From the NCBI RefSeq assembly GCF_010119205.1, contig NZ_WRXM01000001.1, positions 868,001 through 932,000 of the forward strand: a DNA stretch of 64,000 bases, written 5' to 3'. Positions within the stretch are counted from its first letter, which is position 1. Each line of letters opens with the position of its first letter. A program made the translations under genes and the position numbers. Below are positions 52,290 to 59,988 of this stretch, piece after piece. The notes beneath the pieces are model-generated. The model was given only the letters and a program-made list of their open reading frames with translations. It ran no database searches and was not told the DNA's origin. The stretch comes from Haloarcula limicola (lineage in GTDB: Archaea > Halobacteriota > Halobacteria > Halobacteriales > Haloarculaceae).

Positions 52290-52415
52290 CTACGAGTTGC
52301 GGTCGGCGTTCTCGGGGACGACGGTCAAGTGCGCGATTCCCGGTTCGCTCGGTGTCTCTCGCTCCGGTTCGGCCGTCGGTCCGTCGAGCGCGCCGTCGGA
52401 TTGATCGGTTGCCAT
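52290..52415 (-). CDS. Possible small acidic protein (41 aa)
   Basis: A 41-residue acidic ORF (Pro/Glu/Ser-rich, ending NADRNS) in the 394-base gap between the phosphodiesterase and pyrophosphatase genes. A TATA-like TTATGTAT occurs about 50 bases upstream on the minus strand. No family is recognised. The acidic composition matches the genome, but short ORFs of this type can occur by chance. The rest of the gap shows nothing else. Confidence 0.35.
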   Translation of the reverse strand: MATDQSDGALDGPTAEPERETPSEPGIAHLTVVPENADRNS

Positions 52416-52597
52416 CGTGTGTCGAAAGCAGGGGTGCGACGGTGAAAAGATTACCCATGCTCATACATAATCGGCAACGACTGCCGTCATTATCGGTGAG
52501 CATACGCCCCGGTCGAGCGGCGTCAGTCGGCGGGACGACGAGAGCGAACGGACGCCGAGAGCGAGTGCCGTTCGTCGCGAGGAACGGAGCGCGTCGC

Positions 52598-53128
52598 TCA
52601 GAAGTTCTCGTCGTAGAGTTCCTGTGCGTGTTCGATGGCGTCCATCGCGGCCTGCTTGTCCTCGAAGCCCTGCGTCTCGACTTCCTTGCCCTTCTCCAAG
52701 TTCTTGTACGACGTGAAGAACTCCTCTATCTCGTCGAGCCGCTGCTGGGAGATGTCCTCTAAGTCGTCGATGTAGTCCCAGCGGGGATCTTCGGTGGGGA
52801 CGGCGATGATCTTGTCGTCCTGTTCGCCGTCGTCGTCCATCTTCATCATGGCGACGGGGCGAGCCTCGATGACGCAGCCGGGGAACGTCTGGTCCTCGAC
52901 GAGGACGAGAACGTCGAAGGGGTCCTCGTCGTCGTAGTACGACTGCGGGATGAACCCGTAGTCCGACGGGTAGTGGACGTTCGAGTGGAGCACGCGGTCC
53001 AGCACGACGGCGGGGATGTCCTTGTCGTACTCGTACTTGTTGCGCTCGCCCTTGAGGCACTCGACGACGGCGTAGATCTCTTCGGGCGGGTTCGGTCCGG
53101 TCTCTAAGTCTTCCCAGAGATTCGTCAT
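52598..53128 (-). CDS. ppa: Inorganic pyrophosphatase (family I)
   Basis: A 176-residue soluble enzyme that hydrolyses pyrophosphate and drives biosynthetic reactions. The signature DEDPFDVLVLVED carries the metal-binding aspartates, and YPSDYGFIP precedes it, as in bacterial-type hexameric PPases. The length is normal for the family. The gene stands alone; it is divergent from the PadR gene with a 289-base gap. Haloarchaeal PPases of this type are salt-dependent. Confidence 0.97.
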   Translation of the reverse strand: MTNLWEDLETGPNPPEEIYAVVECLKGERNKYEYDKDIPAVVLDRVLHSNVHYPSDYGFIPQSYYDDEDPFDVLVLVEDQTFPGCVIEARPVAMMKMDDDGEQDDKIIAVPTEDPRWDYIDDLEDISQQRLDEIEEFFTSYKNLEKGKEVETQGFEDKQAAMDAIEHAQELYDENF

Positions 53129-53220
53129 CGTCGGCGACTGCGACGCCGCGTCAAAAATGGTTTTCGTAATGTCTCGCGCCGGGATAGGTCAAAAAGTATT
53201 TGTCCGACGGTACCGGAGCA

Positions 53221-53337
53221 ATGACGACGATAAACGCTGCCGGTAGTTGGTCGCTACCGAGGCATCCAGCGGCGGGCCCGGTGCGTCGGCACTTTCGAGA
53301 GGTAGCCGACGAACGAGCGGTATCTAGTATCCTATAG
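53221..53337 (+). CDS. Possible leaderless small ORF (38 aa)
   Basis: A 38-codon ORF (Met-Thr-Thr-Ile start, ending Ser-Ile-Leu) that begins about 26 bases after AAAAGTATTT, the right distance for an archaeal TATA box and a leaderless mRNA. Composition is basic and it has no recognised family, so it may be noise or a small RNA region. Only the promoter spacing supports it. Confidence 0.25.
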   Translation: MTTINAAGSWSLPRHPAAGPVRRHFREVADERAVSSIL

Positions 53338-53386
53338 ATAACCCGCGTTTCCCGAGATAGCGACTGTCCGCGTCGTGGTTAACAAG

Positions 53387-53395
53387 TATTAAATA
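53387..53395 (+). promoter_or_regulatory. TATA-like box of the padR gene
   Basis: TATTAAATA lies 23-31 bases before the ATG at 53418, giving a leaderless or near-leaderless transcript. An AT-rich inverted segment around it could be an operator for PadR autoregulation, but symmetry is weak. Confidence 0.5.
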
Positions 53396-53417
53396 GTTCG
53401 GTGACATTTCTTTCACC

Positions 53418-53777
53418 ATGTCAGAGGCACAATCCGTTACGGGCAGTCCAGGTATCGCGAAAGACCTCACGGCGTTCCAACAGAACATCCTCGTCATCCT
53501 CGCGGAGGAGCCGCGGTACGGTCTCGCTATCAAACGGGAACTCGAAGCGTACTACAGCGACGAGGTCAACCACGGCCGACTCTACCCGAACCTCGACGAC
53601 CTCGTCGAGATGGGACTGGTCGAGAAGAGCGAACTCGACAAGCGGACGAACCAGTACTCGCTGACCGACAGCGGGAAAGAGGCGGTCCTCGACCAGCTCG
53701 GCTGGGAGTTCTCGAAGTTCGTCACCGGCAACGACCGCGCCGACGAACTCCACGACCTCGTCGACGACCAGGAGTAA
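53418..53777 (+). CDS. PadR family transcriptional regulator
   Basis: A 119-residue regulator with the PadR winged helix: LTAFQQNILVILAEEPRYGLAIKRELEAYY, then GRLYPNLDDLVEMGLVEKS and the wing DKRTNQYSLTDSGKEA. The C-terminal helix (about 85-119) probably forms the dimer interface; the long PadR C-terminal domain is short here, as in subfamily 2. Such proteins repress genes and often their own promoter, here the AT-rich region directly upstream. No drug-efflux gene is near. Confidence 0.92.
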   Translation: MSEAQSVTGSPGIAKDLTAFQQNILVILAEEPRYGLAIKRELEAYYSDEVNHGRLYPNLDDLVEMGLVEKSELDKRTNQYSLTDSGKEAVLDQLGWEFSKFVTGNDRADELHDLVDDQE

Positions 53778-53798
53778 GACCCGCCGACGCTCGACAGG

Positions 53799-54353
53799 TC
53801 AGCGCTCCGGGATCCGACCACCCGCTTTTTCGACGGTGAGCCGAACCGACGTGTCGAGCAGCGACCGCTGTTCGTCGGTCGGCCACGTGTTCCGCGGGAA
53901 GTACTCCTCGCGGAACTCGGCGAGTTCCTCCGGCGTCGCGTCCGCGATGGCCTTACTGTAGTGGTTGCCCATGAAGTCCGCGAGCGCGTCGGCCGTCGCA
54001 CCGTGGACGTCGCCGTGCTCGTCCCGGACCTCCTCGGCGACCGTTCGGTTCGCCGCCTCGACCTCGTCCCACTCGTCGGGATCTTCCGGTCCGGAGAGCC
54101 GGATTTCGACGCCGCGGTCGGTGTCCTCGACTCGCTCCGGACGGATGACGCCGTCTTCGACCCACTCGGCGGGGTGACAGACCAGCACCTCGCCGGCGTC
54201 TTCCTCGCGGATGCGAGCGGTGTAGTCGTGTTCGTCGAGCAGCGCGTCGCGGTCCTCGCGGTACGCGGCGGCGGCCCCCTCGTCGACCGCCTCGCGGGTC
54301 AGTTTCGTCAGCCGTTCGACCTCGTCGATCGTCTCGTCTGGCAGGTCAGTCAT
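53799..54353 (-). CDS. Conserved haloarchaeal protein encoded with RNase HI
   Basis: A 184-residue acidic helical protein with no clear motif for function. A middle segment (EVLVCHPAEWVEDGVIRPERVED) and the tail (FREEYFPRNTWPTDEQRSLLDTSVRLTVEKAGGRIPER) look conserved. It overlaps the RNase HI gene by eight bases, so it is translated with it and is sometimes called an rnhA operon protein. A role in RNA/DNA-hybrid metabolism is inferred only from the operon. No membrane segment. Confidence 0.75.
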   Translation of the reverse strand: MTDLPDETIDEVERLTKLTREAVDEGAAAAYREDRDALLDEHDYTARIREEDAGEVLVCHPAEWVEDGVIRPERVEDTDRGVEIRLSGPEDPDEWDEVEAANRTVAEEVRDEHGDVHGATADALADFMGNHYSKAIADATPEELAEFREEYFPRNTWPTDEQRSLLDTSVRLTVEKAGGRIPER

Positions 54354-54939
54354 CGAGTGCGTCGTTGGCTAGCTCGTCGGCGCGGTCGTTTATCTCCCGC
54401 GGAACGTGCTCTATCTGCCAGTCGTCGAAGCCCATGAGCAGCTCGCGGACCCGGACCCGCTGTTCACGCAGGTCGGGGTCGTTGGTGTTCCACTCGCCGC
54501 GGACCTGCTTGACGATGAGTTCGGAGTCGCCGCGGACGTGAACCTCGTCGAAGTCGTAGTCGGCGGCCACCTCCAGCGCCTTGACGAGGGCGGCGTACTC
54601 CGCCTGGTTGTTCGTCGCGCGACCGATGGTCTCGCCGCCCTCGGCGACGATGCCGCTGTCGTCGACGAGGACGTAGCCGACGGCCGCGGGGCCGGGATTG
54701 CCCCGAGACGCGCCGTCGAAGTAGGCGTGGACGCGCCCGCCGCTCCCCTCGCGCAAGAGCGCTTCGAGCCGCGCGGTGTTCTCGCCCTGTACGACGACTT
54801 TCCCGTCGTAGGCGACGGCCGTCGCCCCCTCGTACTCCGCGCGCCAGCGCTCGTGGTCCGTGTTTCCCGCCTCGACGCCGACGCCCGCGTCGCTGAGTCT
54901 GTCGCGGGCGGCGCTCTCGTCGCACTCGATGACCGGCAT
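54346..54939 (-). CDS. rnhA: Ribonuclease HI with N-terminal extension
   Basis: A 197-residue protein. The first 68 residues form an extra domain found in haloarchaeal RNase HI. The RNase H fold begins at about 70 with catalytic residues D75 (HAYFDGASRGNPG), E114 (NNQAEYAAL), D138 (VRGDSELIVKQ) and D188 or D185 (INDRADELAND). It cleaves the RNA strand of RNA/DNA hybrids. It is the first gene of the pair with the unknown protein downstream. The length agrees with the Halobacterium type. Confidence 0.93.
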   Translation of the reverse strand: MPVIECDESAARDRLSDAGVGVEAGNTDHERWRAEYEGATAVAYDGKVVVQGENTARLEALLREGSGGRVHAYFDGASRGNPGPAAVGYVLVDDSGIVAEGGETIGRATNNQAEYAALVKALEVAADYDFDEVHVRGDSELIVKQVRGEWNTNDPDLREQRVRVRELLMGFDDWQIEHVPREINDRADELANDALDD

Positions 54940-55009
54940 TATCCGAGGAAGCCGCGCCTGTCGGCAAAACCGTTGTGGTCCGCCCGAAAAAACGACGAGC
55001 GGCGGGACT

Positions 55010-55408
55010 TCAGTTCTCGCTCATGCGGTTGGCGATCCGCTGTGCACCGGTCTGTCGACCCTCCTCGCCGCCGATGAATCGTTCGAGGATGGCGGCTGCG
55101 CCGCCGACGACCATGACCGCGCCGAGCGCGAGCATGATCGTGAGGAACGGGTCGACGGGGGCGAGCAGAATCGGTGAGAGGGTGAGCAGGAGGCCACAGA
55201 CGAGCGTCGTCACCGCGCCGAGCGGACTCGCCTGTTTGCCCGAGGCCGCCCGATAGGCCGTGTGTCCGGCAGCGAGAGCACCGATCTCACCCAGTAGGAG
55301 GCTCGTGAGCGCCTGTACGTACGGCACTGAGAACACCGCTGGGAGGAAGATGATGACGACCCCCGCGATGGTGGCTCCGAGTCCCGTCCACTTCGTGGTA
55401 TCGACCAT
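55010..55408 (-). CDS. Small polytopic membrane protein of unknown function
   Basis: A 132-residue protein with about four hydrophobic segments and a C-terminal Arg/Gln-rich tail (EEGRQTGAQRIANRMSEN). The sequence recalls DUF-type small membrane proteins and shows no recognised active motif. It lies 70 bases upstream of RNase HI on the same strand, but that is weak evidence for an operon. NreA is divergent from it. Unknown function. Confidence 0.65.
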   Translation of the reverse strand: MVDTTKWTGLGATIAGVVIIFLPAVFSVPYVQALTSLLLGEIGALAAGHTAYRAASGKQASPLGAVTTLVCGLLLTLSPILLAPVDPFLTIMLALGAVMVVGGAAAILERFIGGEEGRQTGAQRIANRMSEN

Positions 55409-55509
55409 GATTTATATCACCCGTTGTTACTCAGTCCAGGTACGTAATAGTTATTCATGTTCGCCCGCCGGGGACAGGTTCATACTCGGCAGGGCCCAAC
55501 GACGTACAG

Positions 55510-56805
55510 ATGCACCTCGACGAGTTCATCGAGGGGTTCGAACGCGACGAGGCCGCCGAGAAGCGCCGCCTCGCCGCGGAGAAGTCCTACGCCATCACCG
55601 ACCACCTGGAGGACGTCGAGCGCCAGTTCGAGCAGGCGGTGCAGGGCGACGCCCTCTTCGGCTCTACCTCGCCGGAGATCTTCGTCGGCCGGACGGGGTA
55701 TCCGAACGTCTCGACCGGACTCCTCTCGCCGGTAGACCGGGACGCGACGGCCGAGACGTTCGCCACAAGCAGCGAGTGGTACGACGCCGGACTCGGCATC
55801 GAGGACGTGCTCCAGCGACGGACCGGGATGCTCAACTCCACCCGCTCGACGTCCGTCGACTCGGTGAGCACCGGGCGAGGTCGAGGGAGCGACACCGGCG
55901 GCGCGTACGACGTCTGGGACGGGTTCGTCGGCGTCCAGCGGGAAGTCGCCATCGCCGACCACCCGGTCGACGTCGAGGTCGGCTTGGACGGCAAACCGGA
56001 ACTCGACCTCGAATTCGACGACGTGGGGACGCCCACCGGGCCGAGAGCCCACGCCACGGGGGCCGACCTCGCGGAGAACCCCCACGTCCCCAAGCCCGTC
56101 GAGAAGACGCTCTCGGACGACGACTGGCGCGCCGAGGGCGCGATGACGTACCTCTATCGCCGCGGCTTCGACGTCTACGACATCAACACCATCCTCTCGG
56201 CCGGCGCGCTCGGGCAGGCCAGAGAGCGGTCGCTCGTCCCGACCCGGTGGTCGATCACCGCCGTCGACGACACCGTCGGCCAGTACGTTCGCGGGACGCT
56301 CCGGAACGGCGACACCATCGACAAGCCCGAGGTGTGGTACAACGAGTACATGGGCAACCGCTACTGGGTCCTGCTCGCGCCGGGGCGCTGGGAGTTCGAA
56401 CTGGTCGAGATGAAGGCCCCCCAGAGCGTCTGGAACCCGCGTCCCGAGACAGGCTACTATCTCGCCAGCGCCCACGAGGGGTACGAGGGCCGCACGCAGT
56501 ACGTCGAGGAGACCGCGGGGGCGTACTACGCCGCGCGACTCGGCGTCCTCGAACACCTCGCAGACCGGGGCCGGCAGGCGAAGTGTCTCGTCCTCCGGGA
56601 GATAACCGACGACTACTGGGCTCCCGTCGGCGTCTGGCAGGTCCGCGAGGGCGTGCGAAACGCCTTCGACGGCGAACCGGGCGTGGGCCAGACGTTTCAC
56701 GAGACGCTCTCGGCCGTCTCCGACCAGTTGCCCGTGAGCGTCGGCGCGCTCCGGCGCAAGTCCGAACTCGTCGCGGGACTCCAGTCTCAGCTCTCCGATT
56801 TCTGA
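55510..56805 (+). CDS. NreA-like archaeal DNA repair protein
   Basis: A 431-residue protein of the archaeal Nre family, linked to repair of alkylation or UV damage in Haloferax. The conserved segments include FVGRTGYPNVSTGLLSP and RRGFDVYDINTILSAGALGQARERSLVPTRWSITAVDDTV, and an ETGYYLASAHEGYEGRTQYVEE block. The end is QSQLSDF, a match to a C-terminal PCNA-interacting (PIP) motif of the QxxLxxF kind. That predicts docking on the sliding clamp. There are no obvious nuclease motifs. It is divergent from a small membrane protein gene. Confidence 0.9.
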   Translation: MHLDEFIEGFERDEAAEKRRLAAEKSYAITDHLEDVERQFEQAVQGDALFGSTSPEIFVGRTGYPNVSTGLLSPVDRDATAETFATSSEWYDAGLGIEDVLQRRTGMLNSTRSTSVDSVSTGRGRGSDTGGAYDVWDGFVGVQREVAIADHPVDVEVGLDGKPELDLEFDDVGTPTGPRAHATGADLAENPHVPKPVEKTLSDDDWRAEGAMTYLYRRGFDVYDINTILSAGALGQARERSLVPTRWSITAVDDTVGQYVRGTLRNGDTIDKPEVWYNEYMGNRYWVLLAPGRWEFELVEMKAPQSVWNPRPETGYYLASAHEGYEGRTQYVEETAGAYYAARLGVLEHLADRGRQAKCLVLREITDDYWAPVGVWQVREGVRNAFDGEPGVGQTFHETLSAVSDQLPVSVGALRRKSELVAGLQSQLSDF

Positions 56806-56853
56806 GCTGTCCGCCGGGAAACAGTTAAGCCGCCGTCCTCGCTACCCGCTCGT

Positions 56854-57033
56854 ATGGTCCCCCTCCTCCTGTTTCCGGGCGTACCCGGCGGTATCGAACT
56901 GCTGGTCATCTTCGTCATGATGGCGGTATTTCTCGTCGTGCCGCTCGGCCTCGTCGTCGTCGCGTACCTGTTCGGAAAGCGACGCGGTCGGGCCGAGACG
57001 ACGGACGGCGACGGGACGAAGCGTGTCGAATAA
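56854..57033 (+). CDS. Small single-helix membrane protein
   Basis: A 59-residue protein with one long hydrophobic helix (residues about 12-40) followed by basic FGKRRGR and a polar tail. It superficially resembles TatA-like short proteins (helix then basic stretch), but the amphipathic helix and the FG...K.PEL signature are missing, so I do not call it TatA. It follows nreA by 48 bases. Function unknown. Confidence 0.6.
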   Translation: MVPLLLFPGVPGGIELLVIFVMMAVFLVVPLGLVVVAYLFGKRRGRAETTDGDGTKRVE

Positions 57034-57111
57034 GGGACAGAGAAACGGAGTCTCACGGCCTGTGCGGTCCGAACCGACTGGTTTAACCGTCGGAGTCCGC
57101 GTGTGTCTAGT

Positions 57112-57285
57112 GTGTCCCCCACGCCAGCAGATACGGCCCGGGCAGAGGAGCTGACGAGTCGCGCGTACCGCATCACCGTCGACGAGGGCCGCGAGTCCTT
57201 CGACGCGCTGAGCATCGAGTCCCCCGAACGAGAGGGGGCGTGGCTCATCTCCGACACCGTCCGTTCGCTGGAATCGATGCGATAG
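57112..57285 (+). CDS. Small soluble protein of unknown function
   Basis: A 57-residue acidic protein starting at GTG 57112; GTG 57103 is a possible earlier start. A TTTAA box at about 57082 lies roughly 27 bases before the preferred start, suggesting a leaderless transcript. The sequence (SRAYRITVDEGRESFDALSIESPEREGAWLISDTVRSLESMR) is compact and conserved-looking. No recognised family. Sits in a run of small genes. Confidence 0.6.
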   Translation: MSPTPADTARAEELTSRAYRITVDEGRESFDALSIESPEREGAWLISDTVRSLESMR

Positions 57286-57325
57286 TCGCAAAAACGGTTT
57301 GAACGTCCCCGTCTAACCCCGTCGC

Positions 57326-57550
57326 ATGTACCCGCTCTTCCAGTCCATCGACGCCGGTGGACTCGTCGTCGTCGCCCTCCTCCTCGTGACGATGGCGATC
57401 CCCGTCCTCGTCGCGCTCGGCGTCGCCCTGTGGCTCACCCGCGACGAGTGGGGCGACCGCAGGGACTTCGACGGGTTCGACACGGACGAATCGGGAGACG
57501 GCACAGAGGCGGCGGGAGAAGAGCCGGAGTCCGCGAACGAGACGCCCTAG
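57326..57550 (+). CDS. Small membrane protein
   Basis: A 74-residue protein with one hydrophobic helix (residues about 11-38) and an acidic C-terminal half rich in Asp, Glu and Gly. The polar tail is likely cytoplasmic. Convergent with the gene at 57547, overlapping by four bases at the stops. No recognised family. Confidence 0.6.
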   Translation: MYPLFQSIDAGGLVVVALLLVTMAIPVLVALGVALWLTRDEWGDRRDFDGFDTDESGDGTEAAGEEPESANETP

Positions 57551-57840
57551 TTTTCGGTCGGAACGGGTCCCTCGCCGACGACGCCCCGCACCGCCTCGGT
57601 GAACTCGTGTCGGTCCGAGAAGTACGTCTCGTCGACGTCGGTCATGATCTCGGAGAGCTGCCGCGGGCCGTCGGGCGTTCGGAGGACGGTGTCGCCCTCC
57701 CGCTCGACGATCGTGCTGTGCTCGATGCCCCAGGTGAGCCGCGCCGCGACGCGGGACAGCGGCGCTCCCTCGACGTCGGGCCCCTCGCCGAGTTCGACGG
57801 CTGGCGCGTCTTCCTCTTCCTCGTTCTCGTCGTCGCTCAT
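57547..57840 (-). CDS. Conserved haloarchaeal protein, DUF5789-like
   Basis: A 97-residue acidic protein. An acidic leader (residues 1-27) is followed by a helical core with HSTIVEREGDTVLRTPDGPRQLSEIMTDVDETYFSDRHEFTEAVRGVVG. This pattern recalls the haloarchaeal DUF5789/DUF2795 proteins, but I am not certain of the family. I use ATG 57840, where the acidic protein begins; the longer ORF has a non-haloarchaeal-looking start. It is divergent from the small membrane protein at 57938. Confidence 0.65.
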   Translation of the reverse strand: MSDDENEEEEDAPAVELGEGPDVEGAPLSRVAARLTWGIEHSTIVEREGDTVLRTPDGPRQLSEIMTDVDETYFSDRHEFTEAVRGVVGEGPVPTEN

Positions 57841-57937
57841 ATCGGAACTGTCCGCACCTGCCCGATTAGTGCTTTCGGAATGCGAGCGGCGACTGTCCGC
57901 TGTCTGGCGCACGGACTTCGGCCCGACCCGAATCACT

Positions 57938-58099
57938 ATGAGCCACGCGAACGAGGAACAACGCATGTCGCGCACGCTCGACCGATTCGACCACCCCGCG
58001 TGGGTGACCGCCGCCGGGATGTTCGCCGGCTACGGACTCGTCCTGGCGTTCCTGTTCCTCTCGCTGTTCGTCATCCCGTTTCTGCTGTTCACGATGTAG
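57938..58099 (+). CDS. Small single-helix membrane protein (RTLDRFDHPAW type)
   Basis: A 53-residue protein (or 44 residues from ATG 57965) with RTLDRFDHPAWVTAAG before one or two tightly packed hydrophobic helices (about 25-52). The short polar start followed by a long helix is a pattern I associate with conserved haloarchaeal micro-proteins. Function unknown. Divergent from the DUF5789-like gene. Confidence 0.55.
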   Translation: MSHANEEQRMSRTLDRFDHPAWVTAAGMFAGYGLVLAFLFLSLFVIPFLLFTM

Positions 58100-58186
58100 T
58101 ATCGGACGACGCCGCATGAGCGCTGATCGCCCGGGTCGACTACGCGGTCCCGATCTACTACCGCGAACACAGTATCTGAACGCCGG

Positions 58187-58290
58187 GCCGGGAGCGCGCT
58201 TCATCGCGCGACTCGGGGAAGGGCAGTCTGCCGTAGCTGTCCCTCGGTGGACTGAAAGGTCGAGGGCTTTCGAGGTCCGGCCGTCGTACG
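58187..58290. repeat. Intergenic element sharing a structured block with the 50539 copy
   Basis: Positions 58187-58230 match 50671-50714 over 44 bases, with seven differences. Two of them, at positions 9 and 22, change both partners of a stem (T-A in one copy, C-G in the other). After the shared block comes CTGAAAGGTCGAGGGCTTTCGAGG, a hairpin like the arms of the dnaJ-upstream element. No gene lies between 58100 and 58355. Confidence 0.6.
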
Positions 58291-58355
58291 TAGATACTGC
58301 TAGTGAGGGCGGTCACGGGGCAAGAGTCAAAACGCATGCGGTGGTAACTCTTGGC

Positions 58356-58778
58356 ATGAGTGTCGAGCAGGAGCAGGCCGAGCGGACTATCAGGTGTCTG
58401 GTCGCGAAGGTCGGACTCGACGGCCACGACCGCGGGGCGCACGTCATCGCCCGCGCGCTCCGCGACGCCGGGTTCGAGGTCATCTACTCGGGCCTGCACC
58501 GCGCCCCGGAGGAAGTCGTGCAGGCCGCCGTGCAGGAGGACGTCGACGTCGTGGGCATCTCCATCCTCTCGGGCGCGCACAACACGCTGGTCCCGAAGAT
58601 TCTGGACGGCCTGCGCGAGTACGACGCCTTCGACGACCGACTCGTCCTCGTCGGCGGCATCGTCCCCGACGACGACAAGGACGAACTCCGCGAGCAGGGC
58701 GTCGACGAGATATTCGGGCCCGGCGCGTCGATGGACGAGATGATCGCGTACATCCACGAGCACGCCCCCGAGCGATGA
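58356..58778 (+). CDS. Methylmalonyl-CoA mutase, small (B12-binding) subunit
   Basis: A 140-residue protein that binds adenosylcobalamin for the mutase. The base-off B12 motif DxHxxG is D22-G-H24-D-R-G27, followed by SIL (about 69-71) and a GG at 100-101, the complete binding signature. It completes the large subunit encoded at 12361. The ATG at 58356 begins the usual sequence. It overlaps the MeaB gene by four bases (ATGA), so the two are translated together. Confidence 0.95.
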   Translation: MSVEQEQAERTIRCLVAKVGLDGHDRGAHVIARALRDAGFEVIYSGLHRAPEEVVQAAVQEDVDVVGISILSGAHNTLVPKILDGLREYDAFDDRLVLVGGIVPDDDKDELREQGVDEIFGPGASMDEMIAYIHEHAPER

Positions 58779-59818
58779 CGGACCTCGTCGAGGGGCTGCT
58801 CGCGGGCAAGCACAGCGCGCTGGCCCGCGTCATCACGAAGATCGAGAACCGCTCGCCGGGCTACCGCGAGATAATCTCGGACCTCTATCGACACACCGGC
58901 CACGCCGAGGTCGTCGGCGTCACCGGCAGTCCCGGGGCCGGGAAGTCCACACTCGTGGACAAGGTGGCTGCGGCGTACCGCGACCGGGGACTGACCGTCG
59001 GCGTCATCGCCATCGACCCGTCCTCGCCCTTCTCGGGCGGCGCGGTGCTGGGCGACCGCATCCGCATGGCGTCGAACGCCGGCGACATGGACGTGTTCTT
59101 CCGGTCGATGTCCGCCCGCGGGTCGCTGGGCGGCCTCTCGACGGCGACGACGGACGCCGTCACCGCGCTCGACGCCTTCGGCAAGGACGTGGTGATCGTC
59201 GAGACCGTCGGGGCCGGACAGAACGAGGTGGACATCGTCCGCACCGCCGACACCGTCGCCGTCCTCGTGCCGCCCGGCAGCGGCGACGACGTGCAGATGC
59301 TGAAGGCCGGCATCCTGGAGATCGGCGACGTCTTCGTCGTCAACAAGGCAGACTTAGACGGGGCCGACCGCACCGTCCAACAACTGCGCGAGATGCTTCA
59401 GAACAGCAACAGTTCGCGGGACGCGGGCCATCACGGTCATCGCGAGGCGGCCGGCGGGAACACGCCCGACGGGAGCGACGCGAGCGACGAGCGCGAGACG
59501 TGGTCGCCTCCGATCGTCGAGACGGTGGCGAACCGCGGCGAGGGCGTCGAGTCGTTCATCGAGGCGCTGTCGGACCACGGCGATTTTCTCGACCGGACGG
59601 GCAAGCGCGAGCGGCAGGCCCGACAGCGGGTCGCCGCGGAGATCCGGACCCTACTCAGAGAGGACGTCAACGGCCTGATAGCGGGCGAGCTCGACCGTCA
59701 CGGCGGCATCGAGGGGTACGTCGACGCAGTCGTCGCGCGCGAGACCGACCCCTACACGGTCGTCGACGAGGTGCTCGAACCGCTCAGAGCCTGTTTGGAC
59801 GAGACGCGGGACGCGTAG
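58775..59818 (+). CDS. meaB: MeaB/ArgK-type GTPase (methylmalonyl-CoA mutase chaperone)
   Basis: A 347-residue G3E GTPase that protects and reloads the B12 mutase. The P-loop GSPGAGKST is at 51-59, the switch region DPSSPFSGGAVLGDRIRM follows, and the guanine-recognition segment is VVNKADLDGA. A His/Gly/Ser-rich stretch (near residues 215-245, DAGHHGHREAAGGNTPDGS) is an insertion compared with usual MeaB proteins. The C-terminal helices form the dimerisation arm. Translational coupling to the small mutase subunit confirms its role. Confidence 0.93.
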   Translation: MTDLVEGLLAGKHSALARVITKIENRSPGYREIISDLYRHTGHAEVVGVTGSPGAGKSTLVDKVAAAYRDRGLTVGVIAIDPSSPFSGGAVLGDRIRMASNAGDMDVFFRSMSARGSLGGLSTATTDAVTALDAFGKDVVIVETVGAGQNEVDIVRTADTVAVLVPPGSGDDVQMLKAGILEIGDVFVVNKADLDGADRTVQQLREMLQNSNSSRDAGHHGHREAAGGNTPDGSDASDERETWSPPIVETVANRGEGVESFIEALSDHGDFLDRTGKRERQARQRVAAEIRTLLREDVNGLIAGELDRHGGIEGYVDAVVARETDPYTVVDEVLEPLRACLDETRDA

Positions 59819-59956
59819 AACGCCCCGTGAGGGGCGAGGTGGGAAACCACGCAGATGACGCGAAGCGCCACGCGCGGCACCCGACAGTCGACTGTTCGCT
59901 CATGTAAGGGCTTCGCATCGTTCGAGACGAACGTTTCTGCACGGTCGCTCCCGTAC

Positions 59957-59964
59957 GTATAAAC
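59957..59964 (+). promoter_or_regulatory. TATA-like box of the alpha/beta hydrolase gene
   Basis: GTATAAAC lies about 28 bases before the start at 59989, which suits a leaderless transcript. A short CGCCCC/GGGGCG hairpin at about 59820-59835, just after meaB, may terminate the previous transcript. Confidence 0.5.
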
Positions 59965-59988
59965 AGGGGCCGGCACGTACACGTGTGC

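Noticed and set aside
56854-57033. TatA assignment for the 59-residue membrane protein
   Set aside because: It has a single helix and basic residues, but the FG...K.PEL hinge and amphipathic helix of TatA are not present.
58116-58355. RNase P RNA or another known structured RNA in the gap before the B12 subunit gene
   Set aside because: No conserved core of RNase P, SRP or tRNA could be read; the segment is better explained as a copy of the dispersed element.
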